Counted from the first letter of the stretch, positions 44,944 through 55,161 are shown. The stretch: DNA of 64,000 bases from an uncultured Bacteroidota bacterium (GCA_903835005.1 CAILLK010000153.1:1-64000); one strand, 5' to 3'. The notes: a model not told the origin generated them from the sequence alone. Numbers and translations: made by a program.

Positions 44944-45166
44944 ACCTGTAGTTCCGAATAATCTCATACTTTGCAATGCAATCAAAATGTATTTTTTTAT
45001 ACCATTTTATTTAGTAATTAGTACTGTTTTTTCATCATAAAGGGGATCACTTAAACTGCTTTATGCATTACACCTTTCTTTGAAAAAATTACATCGTTCA
45101 CACGATTTTTTTAATATTAATCTACCGCTTTCTATGGCAAAGCTAGTTAGCAAGGTCACAATCAAA

Positions 45167-46867
45167 TCATATGTCATCCACAAGCTCTTCCATCATATCA
45201 TCTTTATCCAGGTCCAGCTTTTTGCGCAGCCGGTGCCGGTTCATGCGAATGGCATTTACTGAAGTGCCCAGCATTGAGGCCATTTCTTTTGAAGTAAGCT
45301 TCATTTTTGTAAGGGCCAGAAACCTTATTTCCGCCTGTGTCAGATCAGGGTATTTCTTCTTCAATCCGCCAAAAAAGCCTTTATGCACCTGCTCGAACAG
45401 GTTGCGGAAATCTTCCCACTGTTCATCAGTAAGTATGGTTGCGCGCTCCAGTTGCGACCGCAATTCATTGTCCGATTGTTCTGCTTCGGTCTGTTTCAGT
45501 TTCTCTAGTTCCAGCGTAAAATGTTCTATCAGCTGATTTTTCTCTTGTGCGCTGTGCCTGAAACTTTCCAGTTTCACAGCCGCATTTTCCAGATCTGCTT
45601 CAGCAACCTTCTTCTCAGCCTCCAGTTTTTTCTGTTTCAGCCGTTGGCGGTTTATATAAAGTATGCAAATAATTACAAGCAACACAGCAAGGGCCAGCAA
45701 GCCATTTCTGATAAGTTCATGTCTGTCCTTTTGATTCTGCAGTTTTTCTGTCTCCAGTTTATGCTGAATAAAATCAGTCTTTTCCTGTGCTTTAGAAAGG
45801 CTGAGTGCATTATATCTCGACTGCACACTGTCTTTCGCCACCATGGCCGAATCGGCATACAGGTTAGCCAGGCGTAGTTCGCTTTCTAAGGTATATACTT
45901 TATGCAATTGGGTAAACAAATGTTCCGCAAGTACATAATCAGGCCAGAAGGGCTTAGATTCACAAAGTTGCAGCGCCTGAATTACTAAATTCCCGGCTTT
46001 CTCAACCTCGTTCTGCGAAAGATATATCTGAGATAGTATATACATGGAATTGGCAGCGCTCCTTATATTATTATTCAATCTGATGCTTGTGCTAATATCC
46101 TGCTCCAGTAATGGAATAGCTTCAGTATATTTTTTCTCATAAAAGTAGTTGATGCCAATATTGCCTGCAGTTATTGCTTTCCATGCCTTGTCGGTATCAT
46201 CATATACCTTCCTGAAAAACCAATTAGAACTGTCGTAGTTTTTTTTATACCTGTAAGACAAACCCAGCGAGGTATATATGGCATTCAATTGGTTTAATCT
46301 CTTTTCAGGTTTGGTCTCCAGTGCCACTTTCAGGAAATGAATGGCGTTCTCATAATCTTCAAAAATATAATAGGCCGTTCCCAAAATATAGATATATTCC
46401 CTCTTGGGAGGAAATTCTTCCGTAGTATAGTCCTTAAATAATTTATAAGATGTAAGGTAATCTTCCATTGCCATGTTAGGGTTTTTACCCCTGCTCCAAT
46501 GATAAACCCCTAAGGTCTTTAGTATTTCGGCTAGTGTATAATTGAAATTTAATTCTTGAGCCCTCCTTACCAGGTTTATTAAGTCTCTTTCAATATTGCC
46601 ATTTAGGGTATCCTTGTCATCCATTTTGCTTTTTAAGGCTACTATTTCAAAATTAATAGCAAGTTCCGGATCACTGTTATCGGATGCCCATTTTTGAAGG
46701 GCAGATATGCTCTTGTAAAATTCCGGTCCTTTAAATTCATTGGAAATCCGGCATATAGAATCAATATAATAATACTTTTCCGCAAACTTTTGATGCAGCA
46801 GCCAGGTAGGCTGTGCAGATACACGGAGAGTGAATAAAATTAATATAGCAATCAGGCAAAAACGCAT
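45167..46867 (-). CDS. Membrane-anchored TPR sensor with cytoplasmic HTH
   Basis: The start is set at ATG 46867 (MRFCLIAILILFTLRVSAQP), giving a signal peptide; the longer ORF from 46921 adds 18 odd residues. The 566-residue protein has an export signal, then ~9 TPR units (for example IYILGTAYYIFEDYENAIHFLK, AITAGNIGINYFYEKKYTEAI), then one membrane segment (RNGLLALAVLLVIICILYINRQR). After that follow a coiled coil and a C-terminal LuxR-like HTH (TQAEIRFLALTKMKLTSKEMA, then SVNAIRMNRHRLRKKLDLDKD). It probably senses an envelope signal and acts on DNA from the membrane. A retropepsin-like gene lies directly upstream. Confidence 0.85.
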   Translation of the reverse strand: MRFCLIAILILFTLRVSAQPTWLLHQKFAEKYYYIDSICRISNEFKGPEFYKSISALQKWASDNSDPELAINFEIVALKSKMDDKDTLNGNIERDLINLVRRAQELNFNYTLAEILKTLGVYHWSRGKNPNMAMEDYLTSYKLFKDYTTEEFPPKREYIYILGTAYYIFEDYENAIHFLKVALETKPEKRLNQLNAIYTSLGLSYRYKKNYDSSNWFFRKVYDDTDKAWKAITAGNIGINYFYEKKYTEAIPLLEQDISTSIRLNNNIRSAANSMYILSQIYLSQNEVEKAGNLVIQALQLCESKPFWPDYVLAEHLFTQLHKVYTLESELRLANLYADSAMVAKDSVQSRYNALSLSKAQEKTDFIQHKLETEKLQNQKDRHELIRNGLLALAVLLVIICILYINRQRLKQKKLEAEKKVAEADLENAAVKLESFRHSAQEKNQLIEHFTLELEKLKQTEAEQSDNELRSQLERATILTDEQWEDFRNLFEQVHKGFFGGLKKKYPDLTQAEIRFLALTKMKLTSKEMASMLGTSVNAIRMNRHRLRKKLDLDKDDMMEELVDDI

Positions 46868-46971
46868 GGATATGGAATAATAACTGCGAAGATAGAAAAG
46901 TGAGGCGCAAGTCTTATTCAATATCAGATTATTTTGGTAAGACCTTTATGAGTTATAAAGACCCGAAATAG

Positions 46972-47388
46972 TTACACTTTCATTTGGGCATAATAAGGAT
47001 GGTCGGGATTCACAATCAATTCTTCCCTAAGCGGATGAATCAAAACATCCATATCTTCCAAAGGAATGCAACCCAAGAGAGGCTCTGCCGAACCTGGAAG
47101 AATCATTGCGCTGCAAATGGTTCGGCGGTTTTTAAATCTGAGTTCTACGCAGGATGCAACATCATATTCCACAATATGGCCATTTGCAAGTTGAGCTTTC
47201 CTTTTTTCAACAATAGGGAATTGAAGCTGCTCCTGGATACTTTCATTGATACACAATAGGTCAGTACCCGTATCAACCCTTATATTTACTGGCATTCTTT
47301 TTATTTCCTCCTCACCAATATAATGCCTCCTGGCCAAAGTAATATCTTCGGCATTAATCAACTCTATATCTGCAAATATGGCACCCAT
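46972..47388 (-). CDS. Retropepsin-like clan AA aspartic protease, second paralogue
   Basis: A 138-residue soluble protein beginning MGAIFADIELIN. It matches the 20893 gene over its full length: active-site DTG at 39-41 (NIRVDTGTDLLCINESIQEQL), ANGHIVEYDVASCVELRFKN, LLGCIPLEDMDVLIHP, and VNPDHPYYAQMK at the end. It should be a dimeric protease; substrate unknown. It is encoded 104 bases upstream of the membrane TPR-HTH gene on the same strand. Confidence 0.87.
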   Translation of the reverse strand: MGAIFADIELINAEDITLARRHYIGEEEIKRMPVNIRVDTGTDLLCINESIQEQLQFPIVEKRKAQLANGHIVEYDVASCVELRFKNRRTICSAMILPGSAEPLLGCIPLEDMDVLIHPLREELIVNPDHPYYAQMKV

Positions 47389-47432
47389 AATTGTATTGCT
47401 TTAGATACGTAAAGTTAATGAAAATAATAACA

Positions 47433-50051
47433 TCACTTCCTGTACTGCTTCACTATCCCTTTCATTTCATTCAGTTTCAGCAATGCCTCAACGGGTGTAA
47501 GCGTATTAATATCGGTATCATCCAGCAACTGCTGTATCCGGCGCATATCATCGGTCACACCATCAAATATATTAAGCTGGTAATTAGGTGCAGGCTTTAT
47601 GTTTTTTACTTTTTGCAGCGTATCTCCGGTGCTGGCATGCTTCTCTTCAAGTTGGGCCAGTATTTCATTGGCACGGTCAAGGAGTTTAGCCGGCATTCCT
47701 GCCATGCGTGCCACCTGTATACCAAAGCTGTGGCGGCTGCCACCAGGGGCCAGTTTGCGCAGAAAGATCACTTTATTGCCGGTTTCTTTGTGAGTAATGT
47801 GGTAGTTACGAACCCGGGGCAATTGGTGCTCCAGTTCATTAAGCTCGTGGTAGTGAGTGGCAAACAGCGTCTTGGGCTTAGCCGGGCTGTTGTGCAGGTG
47901 CTCCACTATGCTCCATGCCAGCGATATGCCATCATAAGTGCTGGTGCCTCGTCCTATCTCATCCAGCAGTATCAGGCTACGCTCACTGATATTGTTAATA
48001 ATGCTTGCGGTTTCATTCATCTCCACCATAAAAGTACTCTCGCCCCCACTCAGATTGTCCGATGCGCCTACCCGGGTGAAAATCTTATCCGTCAGTCCTA
48101 TGGTGGCACTGTCGGCAGGCACAAAACTGCCCATATGTGCCATTAGCGTAATTATGGCTGTCTGCCGCAGCAGCGCCGACTTTCCACTCATATTAGGCCC
48201 GGTAAGTATAATAACCTGCTGTTCTTTCTTATCCAGGTTTATGTCATTGGCGATATAGCTTTCGCCGGGTGGCAGTTGTTGCTCTATTACAGGGTGTCGG
48301 CCCTCCTTTATTTCCAGTATCGGTTCATTTACCAGGGTAGGGCGGTGGTAGTTATAACGGTGGGCATTATTGGCAAAGCAGAGCAGGCAATCCAGTTGGG
48401 CAATAATATGTGCATTGTTCTGGATAGGGGAGATATAGGGTTCAATACTCACCAGCAGCTGCTGATATAATTCCAGCTCAATAGTCAGTATCTTATCCTC
48501 AGCTCCAAGTATCTTTTCTTCATATTCCTTTAGCTCAGGCGTAATATACCTTTCAGCATTGGTCAGCGTTTGCTTCCGTATCCAGTCTGCTGGTACTTTA
48601 TCTTTATGGGCATGTGTAACTTCCAGGTAGTACCCGAATACATTGTTGTAAGATACTTTAAGTGAAGATATACCGGTGCGCTGGCTTTCCTCCTGCTGTA
48701 TTTTCAGCAAATAATCTTTTCCGCTTCTCGATATCAATCGCAGGTGATCCAGCTCTTCATTCAGCCCCTCGCGCATCATACTTCCCTTGCCCACTATAGC
48801 AGGTGGCTCGTCTACCACAGAGTTGATAATGCGTTCCCGCAATTCCTTAAGTGGCTGCAATGGTTCCACTATCCTGCGCAGGGCATCATCTTCGCTACCC
48901 GCACATAAATCCTTAATATCCGCCATGAACTTCATGCTGCGGGCCAGTTGCAGCACCTCGCGCGGATTAATTTTTTTAAGTGGAATTTTGCCAATCAGCC
49001 TTTCCACATCGCCAATCTGTTTTACCAGATGGCCAAGGGCATGGTTCAGGTCCTGGGCCAGTATAAAATGGCTCACCAGGTCCAGCCGTTGTTCTATCCG
49101 GTTGAGGTCGAAAAGCGGAAAAATCATCCAGCGTTTCATCAGCCTTGCCCCCATAGGTGTGTGGGTATGGTCTATCGCCTGCAGCAGATTGGTGCCCTGC
49201 TCATAACTGCTGTGCACAAGCTCCAGGTTGCGGATCGTAAACCGGTCCATCCACAAAAAATCAGTAGCTATAACCCGCTGCAACGAATTGATATGCTGCA
49301 AGTTAGCATGTTCAGTATCTTTCAGGTAATGCAGCGCAACACCGCAGGCTGTAATGGCCGATTTAAGGTCTTCTATGCCATAACCTTTCAGAGATTGCGT
49401 CTGGAAATGCTGCAGCAGCAAATCATAACAATACTGCTCCCTGAATACCCACTCATCCAGTTGGAAAGTATATACTTTGGTATCAAATTGTTCTTTGAAA
49501 CGTTTTACCTGCGACTTCGACAAGATTACCTCAGATGGCTGAAAGCTTTGCATCAGCTTATCCATATACTCCATATTCCCCTCAGCGGTATAAAATTCGC
49601 CGGTAGTAATGTCCAGGAAGGCTATGCCACAGGTTTGTTCGCCCAGGTGCAGCGCGGCCAGAAAATTATTGGTTCTGTTTTCAAGCAGCTTATCGCTGGT
49701 GGCTACGCCGGGTGTCACCAGTTCTGTAACCCCCCTCTTTACAATTCCCTTTGTCAGCTTCGGATCTTCCAGCTGGTCGCAGATGGCTACACGGTAGCCG
49801 GCCTTAACCAGTTTGTGCAAATAAGTATCCAGGGAATGATACGGAAATCCGGCCAGGTCAACCGATGACGCCGATCCGTTCGATCGTTTGGTTAGTGTTA
49901 TTCCCAGTACCCGGCTGGCTATATGTGCATCTTCACCAAAGGTTTCATAAAAATCGCCTACCCGGAACAATAATACAGCATCAGGATACCTGGTTTTAAT
50001 ATCCTTATGCTGCTTCATGAGCGGGGTTTCCGCGACCTTTTCCTTTGCCAT
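47433..50051 (-). CDS. mutS: DNA mismatch repair protein MutS
   Basis: An 872-residue mismatch-recognition ATPase. The mismatch-binding motif KTRYPDAVLLFRVGDFYETFG is at ~18-38 (Phe-x-Glu family site). The connector, lever and clamp domains follow. The C-terminal ATPase has Walker A GPNMSGKSALLRQ, the signature DNLSGGESTFMVEM, Walker B LILLDEIGRGTSTYDGIS and the H-loop ATHYHELNELE. Length is normal. No mutL is nearby. A long minus-strand shadow ORF (48948-49868) is ignored. Confidence 0.97.
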   Translation of the reverse strand: MAKEKVAETPLMKQHKDIKTRYPDAVLLFRVGDFYETFGEDAHIASRVLGITLTKRSNGSASSVDLAGFPYHSLDTYLHKLVKAGYRVAICDQLEDPKLTKGIVKRGVTELVTPGVATSDKLLENRTNNFLAALHLGEQTCGIAFLDITTGEFYTAEGNMEYMDKLMQSFQPSEVILSKSQVKRFKEQFDTKVYTFQLDEWVFREQYCYDLLLQHFQTQSLKGYGIEDLKSAITACGVALHYLKDTEHANLQHINSLQRVIATDFLWMDRFTIRNLELVHSSYEQGTNLLQAIDHTHTPMGARLMKRWMIFPLFDLNRIEQRLDLVSHFILAQDLNHALGHLVKQIGDVERLIGKIPLKKINPREVLQLARSMKFMADIKDLCAGSEDDALRRIVEPLQPLKELRERIINSVVDEPPAIVGKGSMMREGLNEELDHLRLISRSGKDYLLKIQQEESQRTGISSLKVSYNNVFGYYLEVTHAHKDKVPADWIRKQTLTNAERYITPELKEYEEKILGAEDKILTIELELYQQLLVSIEPYISPIQNNAHIIAQLDCLLCFANNAHRYNYHRPTLVNEPILEIKEGRHPVIEQQLPPGESYIANDINLDKKEQQVIILTGPNMSGKSALLRQTAIITLMAHMGSFVPADSATIGLTDKIFTRVGASDNLSGGESTFMVEMNETASIINNISERSLILLDEIGRGTSTYDGISLAWSIVEHLHNSPAKPKTLFATHYHELNELEHQLPRVRNYHITHKETGNKVIFLRKLAPGGSRHSFGIQVARMAGMPAKLLDRANEILAQLEEKHASTGDTLQKVKNIKPAPNYQLNIFDGVTDDMRRIQQLLDDTDINTLTPVEALLKLNEMKGIVKQYRK

Positions 50052-50149
50052 TGATCTTACAAATGTAGTTGGTTAAACGGGTAATGTAAGAAATGATTAA
50101 AGCAGATGTGGAGTAAATGTGGATAACGCATCACCGGTTTTTCAGGCGG

Positions 50150-52174
50150 TCAATGGCAAAATTGATTTACCATCCGGGCCGCAGTTGCATTGCCCAGTTC
50201 CGCTGCTTTTTTCCATTCAGCACATGCCCCGGATGTGTCTTTTTGTTTTAAACGCACATAGCCCAGGGTGTTATATAAACTGTTGTCATTCGGGTTTAGT
50301 TTTATCAGTGAGTCATAATCTGCCGTAGCCCCTGCCAGGTCACCTGCATTTACTTTTATAGCCGCAAGGTTACTGTAAGCCAGAGAGTTCTGGCGATCAA
50401 AACTTATTGCTTTATCATAATCACGGATGGCAGACTGCGTATCACCCGATTCATAATAGGCCCACCCTCTGTTATTAAATGCCCCCGAAAACTTCGGGTT
50501 GATCAGTAATGCTTTATTATAATCGTTCATGGCCGATTGCTTATTTCCCTTTACATAAGCTGCCCAGCCCCTGTTATTGTATGCCTCAGCATTCATAGAG
50601 TCGAGCTGGATCGCTTTGCTGTAATCCGCTATGGCTGAGTCATTAATACCTGCCTGGAAATATGCCCATCCTCTGTAGTTATATATCATGGCCATATTAG
50701 GATCAAGTGCTGCAACCTTTGTATAATCAGCAATAGCCGGTCTGAAGTCACCAAGACTATAGTAAATAAGTGCTCTGTTGAACCATGCATTTTCATATTT
50801 CGGGCAAAACAATATTGAACCCGAAAAATCTTGCAAGGCGCCTTGCATATCCCCTTTTTCCTTTTTCTTTTTTCCCTCTTCAAATAATGCAAGTGACATA
50901 CTATTGGCATGAGGCGTATCTTTTTTTATGATGTCTCCAAAAAGGGTATTATCATCCTTCCATATCCCAATCCGTTGCCATGTCTGTATTGTAAAAATAA
51001 CTAAAATGAAAGCAAACACACCGGTTACTATATTCCGGTATTTAATTATTCCGGAATCGGCTATCCATTGCCCAGGTATATAAAACAAGCCAATGTACGG
51101 AATATAGGTATATCGTTCTGAAACAAACGCTGACCCAACTGGTATCAGCTGGAGCATGATAGAAATAGTAATCAGGAAAAAGGAAACGCCGAAAGTTATT
51201 TCTCTTCTGTAAGCATTTTTCCTGGTTATAAGCCATAAAATCAAGAGCAGGAAGGGCACGCTTGCATAAAACGGCCAGGGAAGCCATCCGTGTTCTGTAC
51301 CCGGGAAAAAGTGATAAAGGCTCAGCTGAAATGGAGCCACCAGTTTTACCAGGTAGAATGCCAGTGATCCGGTAAAAAGAAATAGCCTGTTGCCTGCATT
51401 GTAGATGGAGCTCATGTCTCCCATTGCTCCTTGCTGCGCTATCAGATTCAGTATACCAAATAATAAGGATAACAGGAAGAAGGGAATTTTTTCAAGAATT
51501 AATTTAAGACTAACCTTTCTGTTTTTATACAAGTCAACCGCTATCAGGATAACAGGTAATGTAACCGCAGCCGATTTCGATAAAAGCGCTAACAGAAAAA
51601 GTAAGGCCGAAAAATAGTAAAATCCCGTTTTAAAACCGGAGGAGATATATCTGGTGTATACAAGAAGGGAGGATAAATAAAATAACCCAAACAACATATC
51701 CTTTGTTTCAGATGCCCAAACCACTGATTCCACATGCATCGGGTGAACAGCAAACAGAATAGCTACTACCAATGCAGTAACTTCTTTACCACTTAGCCTT
51801 TGCACCAGTTTAAATACAAGCCAGGTATTTAATACATGTACAAGGATACTGAAAGCATGGTAGGGCAATGGATTCAGGCCGGCCATCTTATACTCAATTA
51901 AAAAAGTGAGCATAGTAAGCGGGTGGTAATTACAATCGTAAAATGAACTGAATATCGCTTTAACACCAGCCCAGCTGAAATCTCTTATAAATAAATTATT
52001 TATTATATAATCATTATCATCGCAGCTGATCAGCCCATTCTGCAGTGCATGGCTGTAGATTATTAGTGTAAAAACTAAAACTGCCGGAAGCGCCCATTGA
52101 GGGATCCGACGGTTGGTATTAATTAGCTGTTCAGTTTGGTTGATTGTATTTTTTTTATGATTTCCAGTTGACAT
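50150..52174 (-). CDS. GT-C glycosyltransferase with C-terminal TPR repeats
   Basis: A 674-residue inner-membrane protein from ATG 52174 (MSTGNHKKNTINQ; an ATG 6 bases earlier is possible). The first ~430 residues have about ten membrane segments with the GT-C motif SCDDNDYIINN in the first loop (the acidic pair binds the polyprenyl-phosphate sugar). The C-terminal ~240 residues are six TPR units (AYNNRGWAAYVKGNKQSAMNDYNKAL and similar). This is the TMTC-like design. It may glycosylate exported proteins; the TPR part lies in the periplasm. Confidence 0.82.
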   Translation of the reverse strand: MSTGNHKKNTINQTEQLINTNRRIPQWALPAVLVFTLIIYSHALQNGLISCDDNDYIINNLFIRDFSWAGVKAIFSSFYDCNYHPLTMLTFLIEYKMAGLNPLPYHAFSILVHVLNTWLVFKLVQRLSGKEVTALVVAILFAVHPMHVESVVWASETKDMLFGLFYLSSLLVYTRYISSGFKTGFYYFSALLFLLALLSKSAAVTLPVILIAVDLYKNRKVSLKLILEKIPFFLLSLLFGILNLIAQQGAMGDMSSIYNAGNRLFLFTGSLAFYLVKLVAPFQLSLYHFFPGTEHGWLPWPFYASVPFLLLILWLITRKNAYRREITFGVSFFLITISIMLQLIPVGSAFVSERYTYIPYIGLFYIPGQWIADSGIIKYRNIVTGVFAFILVIFTIQTWQRIGIWKDDNTLFGDIIKKDTPHANSMSLALFEEGKKKKEKGDMQGALQDFSGSILFCPKYENAWFNRALIYYSLGDFRPAIADYTKVAALDPNMAMIYNYRGWAYFQAGINDSAIADYSKAIQLDSMNAEAYNNRGWAAYVKGNKQSAMNDYNKALLINPKFSGAFNNRGWAYYESGDTQSAIRDYDKAISFDRQNSLAYSNLAAIKVNAGDLAGATADYDSLIKLNPNDNSLYNTLGYVRLKQKDTSGACAEWKKAAELGNATAARMVNQFCH

Positions 52175-52356
52175 ATCCACTCATTCATCAAACTTAATAA
52201 AAATTAATGGTTGAAGTTAGGGTTGGGTATATCATAACCTATTTTATAGCTACAGTATAAAGCATCACAAGTAATTGCCTTTGTTATTTCAATAAATAAT
52301 CACTCATGATTGGCTATGCAGGTTGTAAATCAACTATCAGTCCTGACCATAATTTA

Positions 52357-53556
52357 TTATCGGCCTTCATGAAGCGTTTTTAATGCCGCTGCAATCCTTT
52401 CCATTGCTTCCATAAGGTTGGTCATTGATGTGGCAAAGGAGATACGGATACAATGATTATCACCAAAAGCGCTGCCGCAAACGGTTGCAACATGTGCTTC
52501 ATTGAGCAGGAACATGCTCATATCATCTGCATTGGCTATAACAGAATCACCATACTGTTTTCCATAAAACGAACTGATATCCGGAAATGCATAAAATGCG
52601 CCTTCAGGCATGTTTATCTTTATGCCAGGCATCTTTTTCAGGGCAGCAATCACATAATCTCGCCGCTGCCTGAAAGCCTCTACCATTTTATAAGTAGGTG
52701 CCAGATCGCTCAGCAATGCGGTAATAGCCGCTCGCTGGGTAATTGAATTGGCTGCCGAAGTGACCTGCCCCTGCAGTCGTTCACATCCTTGTATTATTTC
52801 TCTTGGCGCTGCCATATATCCCAGCCGCCAGCCGGTCATGGCAAAGCCTTTGGCCATACCGTTTATAAGAATAACCCTGTCTTTGAGTTCCTCAAATTGT
52901 GCTATACTTTCGTGTTGGCCGGTATAATTGATATACTCATAAATTTCATCGCTGATTATAAAGACCTGCGGATGGCGTTTAAAAACCTCAGCCAGTCCGG
53001 CCAGTTCCTCCCTGCTGTAAAAGCTACCGGTCGGGTTGCAGGGCGAAGAGTATATAAATAGCTTTGTTTTTGGCGTAATCGCTTCTTCCAGTTGAGCCGG
53101 CGTAAGCTTAAAGTCATGATCAATAGTACACTCCAGATATTTGATCACACCGCCTGCCAGTTGCACCTGCGTTGAGTAAGTTACCCAGAACGGCGTAGGT
53201 ATGATCACCTCATCTCCCGGATCTACAATAGTCATTATCGCATTGAATAACGATTGCTTGGCGCCGGTCGACACCATTATCTGGTTGGTGGCATAATCAA
53301 GGTTATTATCCCGCTTCAGCTTGGTGCAGATAGCTTCCAGCAATTCCGGATAACCAACTACAGGAGCGTACTTGGTATATCCATCATTCATTGCCTTTAT
53401 GGCAGCGTTGATGATATGTTCCGGAGTCTTAAAGTCAGGCTCGCCAAGGCTCAGATCAATAATATTTATACCTTTTGCCTTCAATTCACGGCTCAATTTG
53501 GCCATCTTTATCGTCTGCGGCTCTGTAACAGTGTTCAATCTTTGTGCTAATTGCAT
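52357..53556 (-). CDS. PLP-dependent aminotransferase, AspC-like
   Basis: A 399-residue class I/II aminotransferase. The start is set at ATG 53556 (MQLAQRLNTVTEPQTIKMAK); an upstream ATG at 53604 adds 16 residues. Motifs: IIDLSLGEPDFKTPEHI, PTPFWVTYSTQVQLAGG, SSPCNPTGSFYSREEL, and PLP Lys in NGMAKGFAMTGWRLGY. The substrate-binding Arg lies in NHCIRISFATS near the C-terminus. It likely makes aspartate or a related amino acid. The Lys context (MAKGFAM) varies slightly from the usual SKAFAM. Confidence 0.93.
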   Translation of the reverse strand: MQLAQRLNTVTEPQTIKMAKLSRELKAKGINIIDLSLGEPDFKTPEHIINAAIKAMNDGYTKYAPVVGYPELLEAICTKLKRDNNLDYATNQIMVSTGAKQSLFNAIMTIVDPGDEVIIPTPFWVTYSTQVQLAGGVIKYLECTIDHDFKLTPAQLEEAITPKTKLFIYSSPCNPTGSFYSREELAGLAEVFKRHPQVFIISDEIYEYINYTGQHESIAQFEELKDRVILINGMAKGFAMTGWRLGYMAAPREIIQGCERLQGQVTSAANSITQRAAITALLSDLAPTYKMVEAFRQRRDYVIAALKKMPGIKINMPEGAFYAFPDISSFYGKQYGDSVIANADDMSMFLLNEAHVATVCGSAFGDNHCIRISFATSMTNLMEAMERIAAALKTLHEGR

Positions 53557-53696
53557 TTCTGGTTCCCGGAGATTGGAGAATGACAAAGATACAAAAAGTG
53601 GCATTAGGTTGTGTAATAAGGAATTGGGAATTTGGCATTGGGATTTTGAGAATGAATATTAATAGTAAATAAATCATTCTTATTGCTCCCCTTGTC

Positions 53697-54152
53697 TCAC
53701 CAGTAATTCTTCATCAGATCTCCAACCCATTCCGGCTGCCTGATAGCTCCATTAGGCTGAAATTCCCTGAAAACAGGCTTAATATCCACTATTGGCGTGC
53801 CATTAATTGCATCCAGGCCTTTTACTGTTATTGTCCTACCGTTATGTGCCAATAATTCCACCGTACATAAACCAATCCTGTTGGGCCGGTCCTTTTTGCG
53901 CTGACCGAAAATACCCATAACCGGATAATCAGGATTACCTCTCGGCCTGCCCGAATAAACTATGTTATGCTCATCTGCCTGATCAAAAAAGAATACAATT
54001 TCCAGGTGCGAAAAAGCTTCAATCCCATCTAATGCTTCAGTGGGAATAGGTTCCATCAGTGTAATTTCAGATATTATTGTACCCCAGCCGTCATCAATAA
54101 CATCCTTGCGTGAATTATGGACAAATGCTACCGGGTTGAGTTCAATTTTCAT
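53697..54152 (-). CDS. trmO: tRNA m6t6A37 methyltransferase TrmO
   Basis: A 151-residue SAM-dependent enzyme of the YaeB/TsaA/TrmO family, which methylates N6 of t6A37 in tRNA-Thr. Motifs: VAFVHNSRKDVIDDGWGTI, DGIEAFSHLEIVFFFDQAD, FGQRKKDRPNRIGLCTVELL (the SAM site) and GLDAINGTPIVDIKP. It is shorter than E. coli TrmO by lacking the C-terminal extension, as in many bacteria. Only 4 bases separate it from ubiA, so both are probably in one transcript. Confidence 0.9.
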   Translation of the reverse strand: MKIELNPVAFVHNSRKDVIDDGWGTIISEITLMEPIPTEALDGIEAFSHLEIVFFFDQADEHNIVYSGRPRGNPDYPVMGIFGQRKKDRPNRIGLCTVELLAHNGRTITVKGLDAINGTPIVDIKPVFREFQPNGAIRQPEWVGDLMKNYW

Positions 54153-54156
54153 AATT

Positions 54157-55035
54157 CTAAAGGAGTATTGCTAAGATTGTAAAAATCGCAAATACCACAC
54201 TGGCTATACCATTGGTATTACCAAAAGCCATATTCACCTTGCTCAGATCATTTGGTTTTACAAGCATATGCTGGTACACCAGCAACGAAATATAGATCAG
54301 TGTGCCTACCCAGTATATCCACGAAAATTGGCCTTCAACTCCCGCCATAATCACAAATGTACCTGAGCCCACATGCAGCAGGGTAGACACCAGTAATGCA
54401 TTTTTAACCCCAAGTGCGGCTGGTATGGAATGCAGCTGCTGCCCACGGTCAAACTCCTCATCCTGCAAAGCATAAATTATATCAAATCCAGATACCCATG
54501 TCAGTACTGATAACGAAAACAATACCGGCAGCCAGGCAAAATAACCCGTAACCGCCAGAAAAGCCCCGATAGGCGACAGCGATAACCCCACACCCAGCAC
54601 AATATGGCACAACGCAGTAAACCGCTTTGTATAACTATAAAAAAGGATCACAAATAATGCTACAAACGATAACCAGAAACAGGCAGCATTGATAAACCAG
54701 GTAGTAACTACAAACAATACCGAACTGCTAATGGTAAACATCAGGGCCTGTTTTGGCGAAATAATACCCGCTGGTATCTCTCTCTTGGCAGTTCGCGGGT
54801 TCCTGGCATCAAATGATCTGTCGAGGTAACGGTTGAAAGCCATGGCAGCGCTTCGTGCAAAAACCATACACAGCAACATTTTCACAAGCACCAGCCATTC
54901 AAACGGATGGTGGTCATGCACCACAGCGATCGCAAACCCGATTAATGCAAAAGGCAGCGCAAACACAGTATGACTGAACCTGATCAGCGACAGATAATTC
55001 CGGAATTTTGTGATCAATGGCATACTATTATCCAT
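54157..55035 (-). CDS. UbiA-like polyprenyltransferase (menaquinone pathway, MqnP-like)
   Basis: A 292-residue inner-membrane prenyltransferase with about nine membrane segments. The first Asp-rich motif NRYLDRSFD is at residues 68-76 and the second, DIIYALQDEEFD, at 185-196; both bind Mg-polyprenyl diphosphate. It should attach a polyprenyl chain to an aromatic acid in menaquinone synthesis; in Bacteroidota this family is the MqnP-like enzyme. Assignment to that exact step is inferred. TrmO follows at 4 bases. Confidence 0.9.
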   Translation of the reverse strand: MDNSMPLITKFRNYLSLIRFSHTVFALPFALIGFAIAVVHDHHPFEWLVLVKMLLCMVFARSAAMAFNRYLDRSFDARNPRTAKREIPAGIISPKQALMFTISSSVLFVVTTWFINAACFWLSFVALFVILFYSYTKRFTALCHIVLGVGLSLSPIGAFLAVTGYFAWLPVLFSLSVLTWVSGFDIIYALQDEEFDRGQQLHSIPAALGVKNALLVSTLLHVGSGTFVIMAGVEGQFSWIYWVGTLIYISLLVYQHMLVKPNDLSKVNMAFGNTNGIASVVFAIFTILAILL

Positions 55036-55065
55036 ATTTATTCTTACCTATTTTAAGATTGCCAG

Positions 55066-55160
55066 GCTTTGTGCCCTTTCCTTTCATCTGTTTTCACATC
55101 TTATCCATTGTGTTTTGTCTTAGTGTCCTTTGTGGTAAAACAGCACCTTTGCGTGAGGAA
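55066..55160. repeat. Cluster of TTTGTG/CTTTGTGGTAAAA dispersed repeats
   Basis: Three motif parts lie in this gap: GCTTTGTGCCCTTTC (55066-55080), TTAGTGTCCTTTGTGGTAAAA (55120-55140) and CACCTTTGCGTGAGG (55144-55158). The same family occurs at 62-138, 42923 and 55789. No gene is encoded here. Confidence 0.65.
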
Positions 55161-55161
55161 T

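Noticed and set aside
48948-49868. Plus-strand ORF of 306 codons opposite mutS
   Set aside because: Antisense to clear MutS sequence with no own motif.
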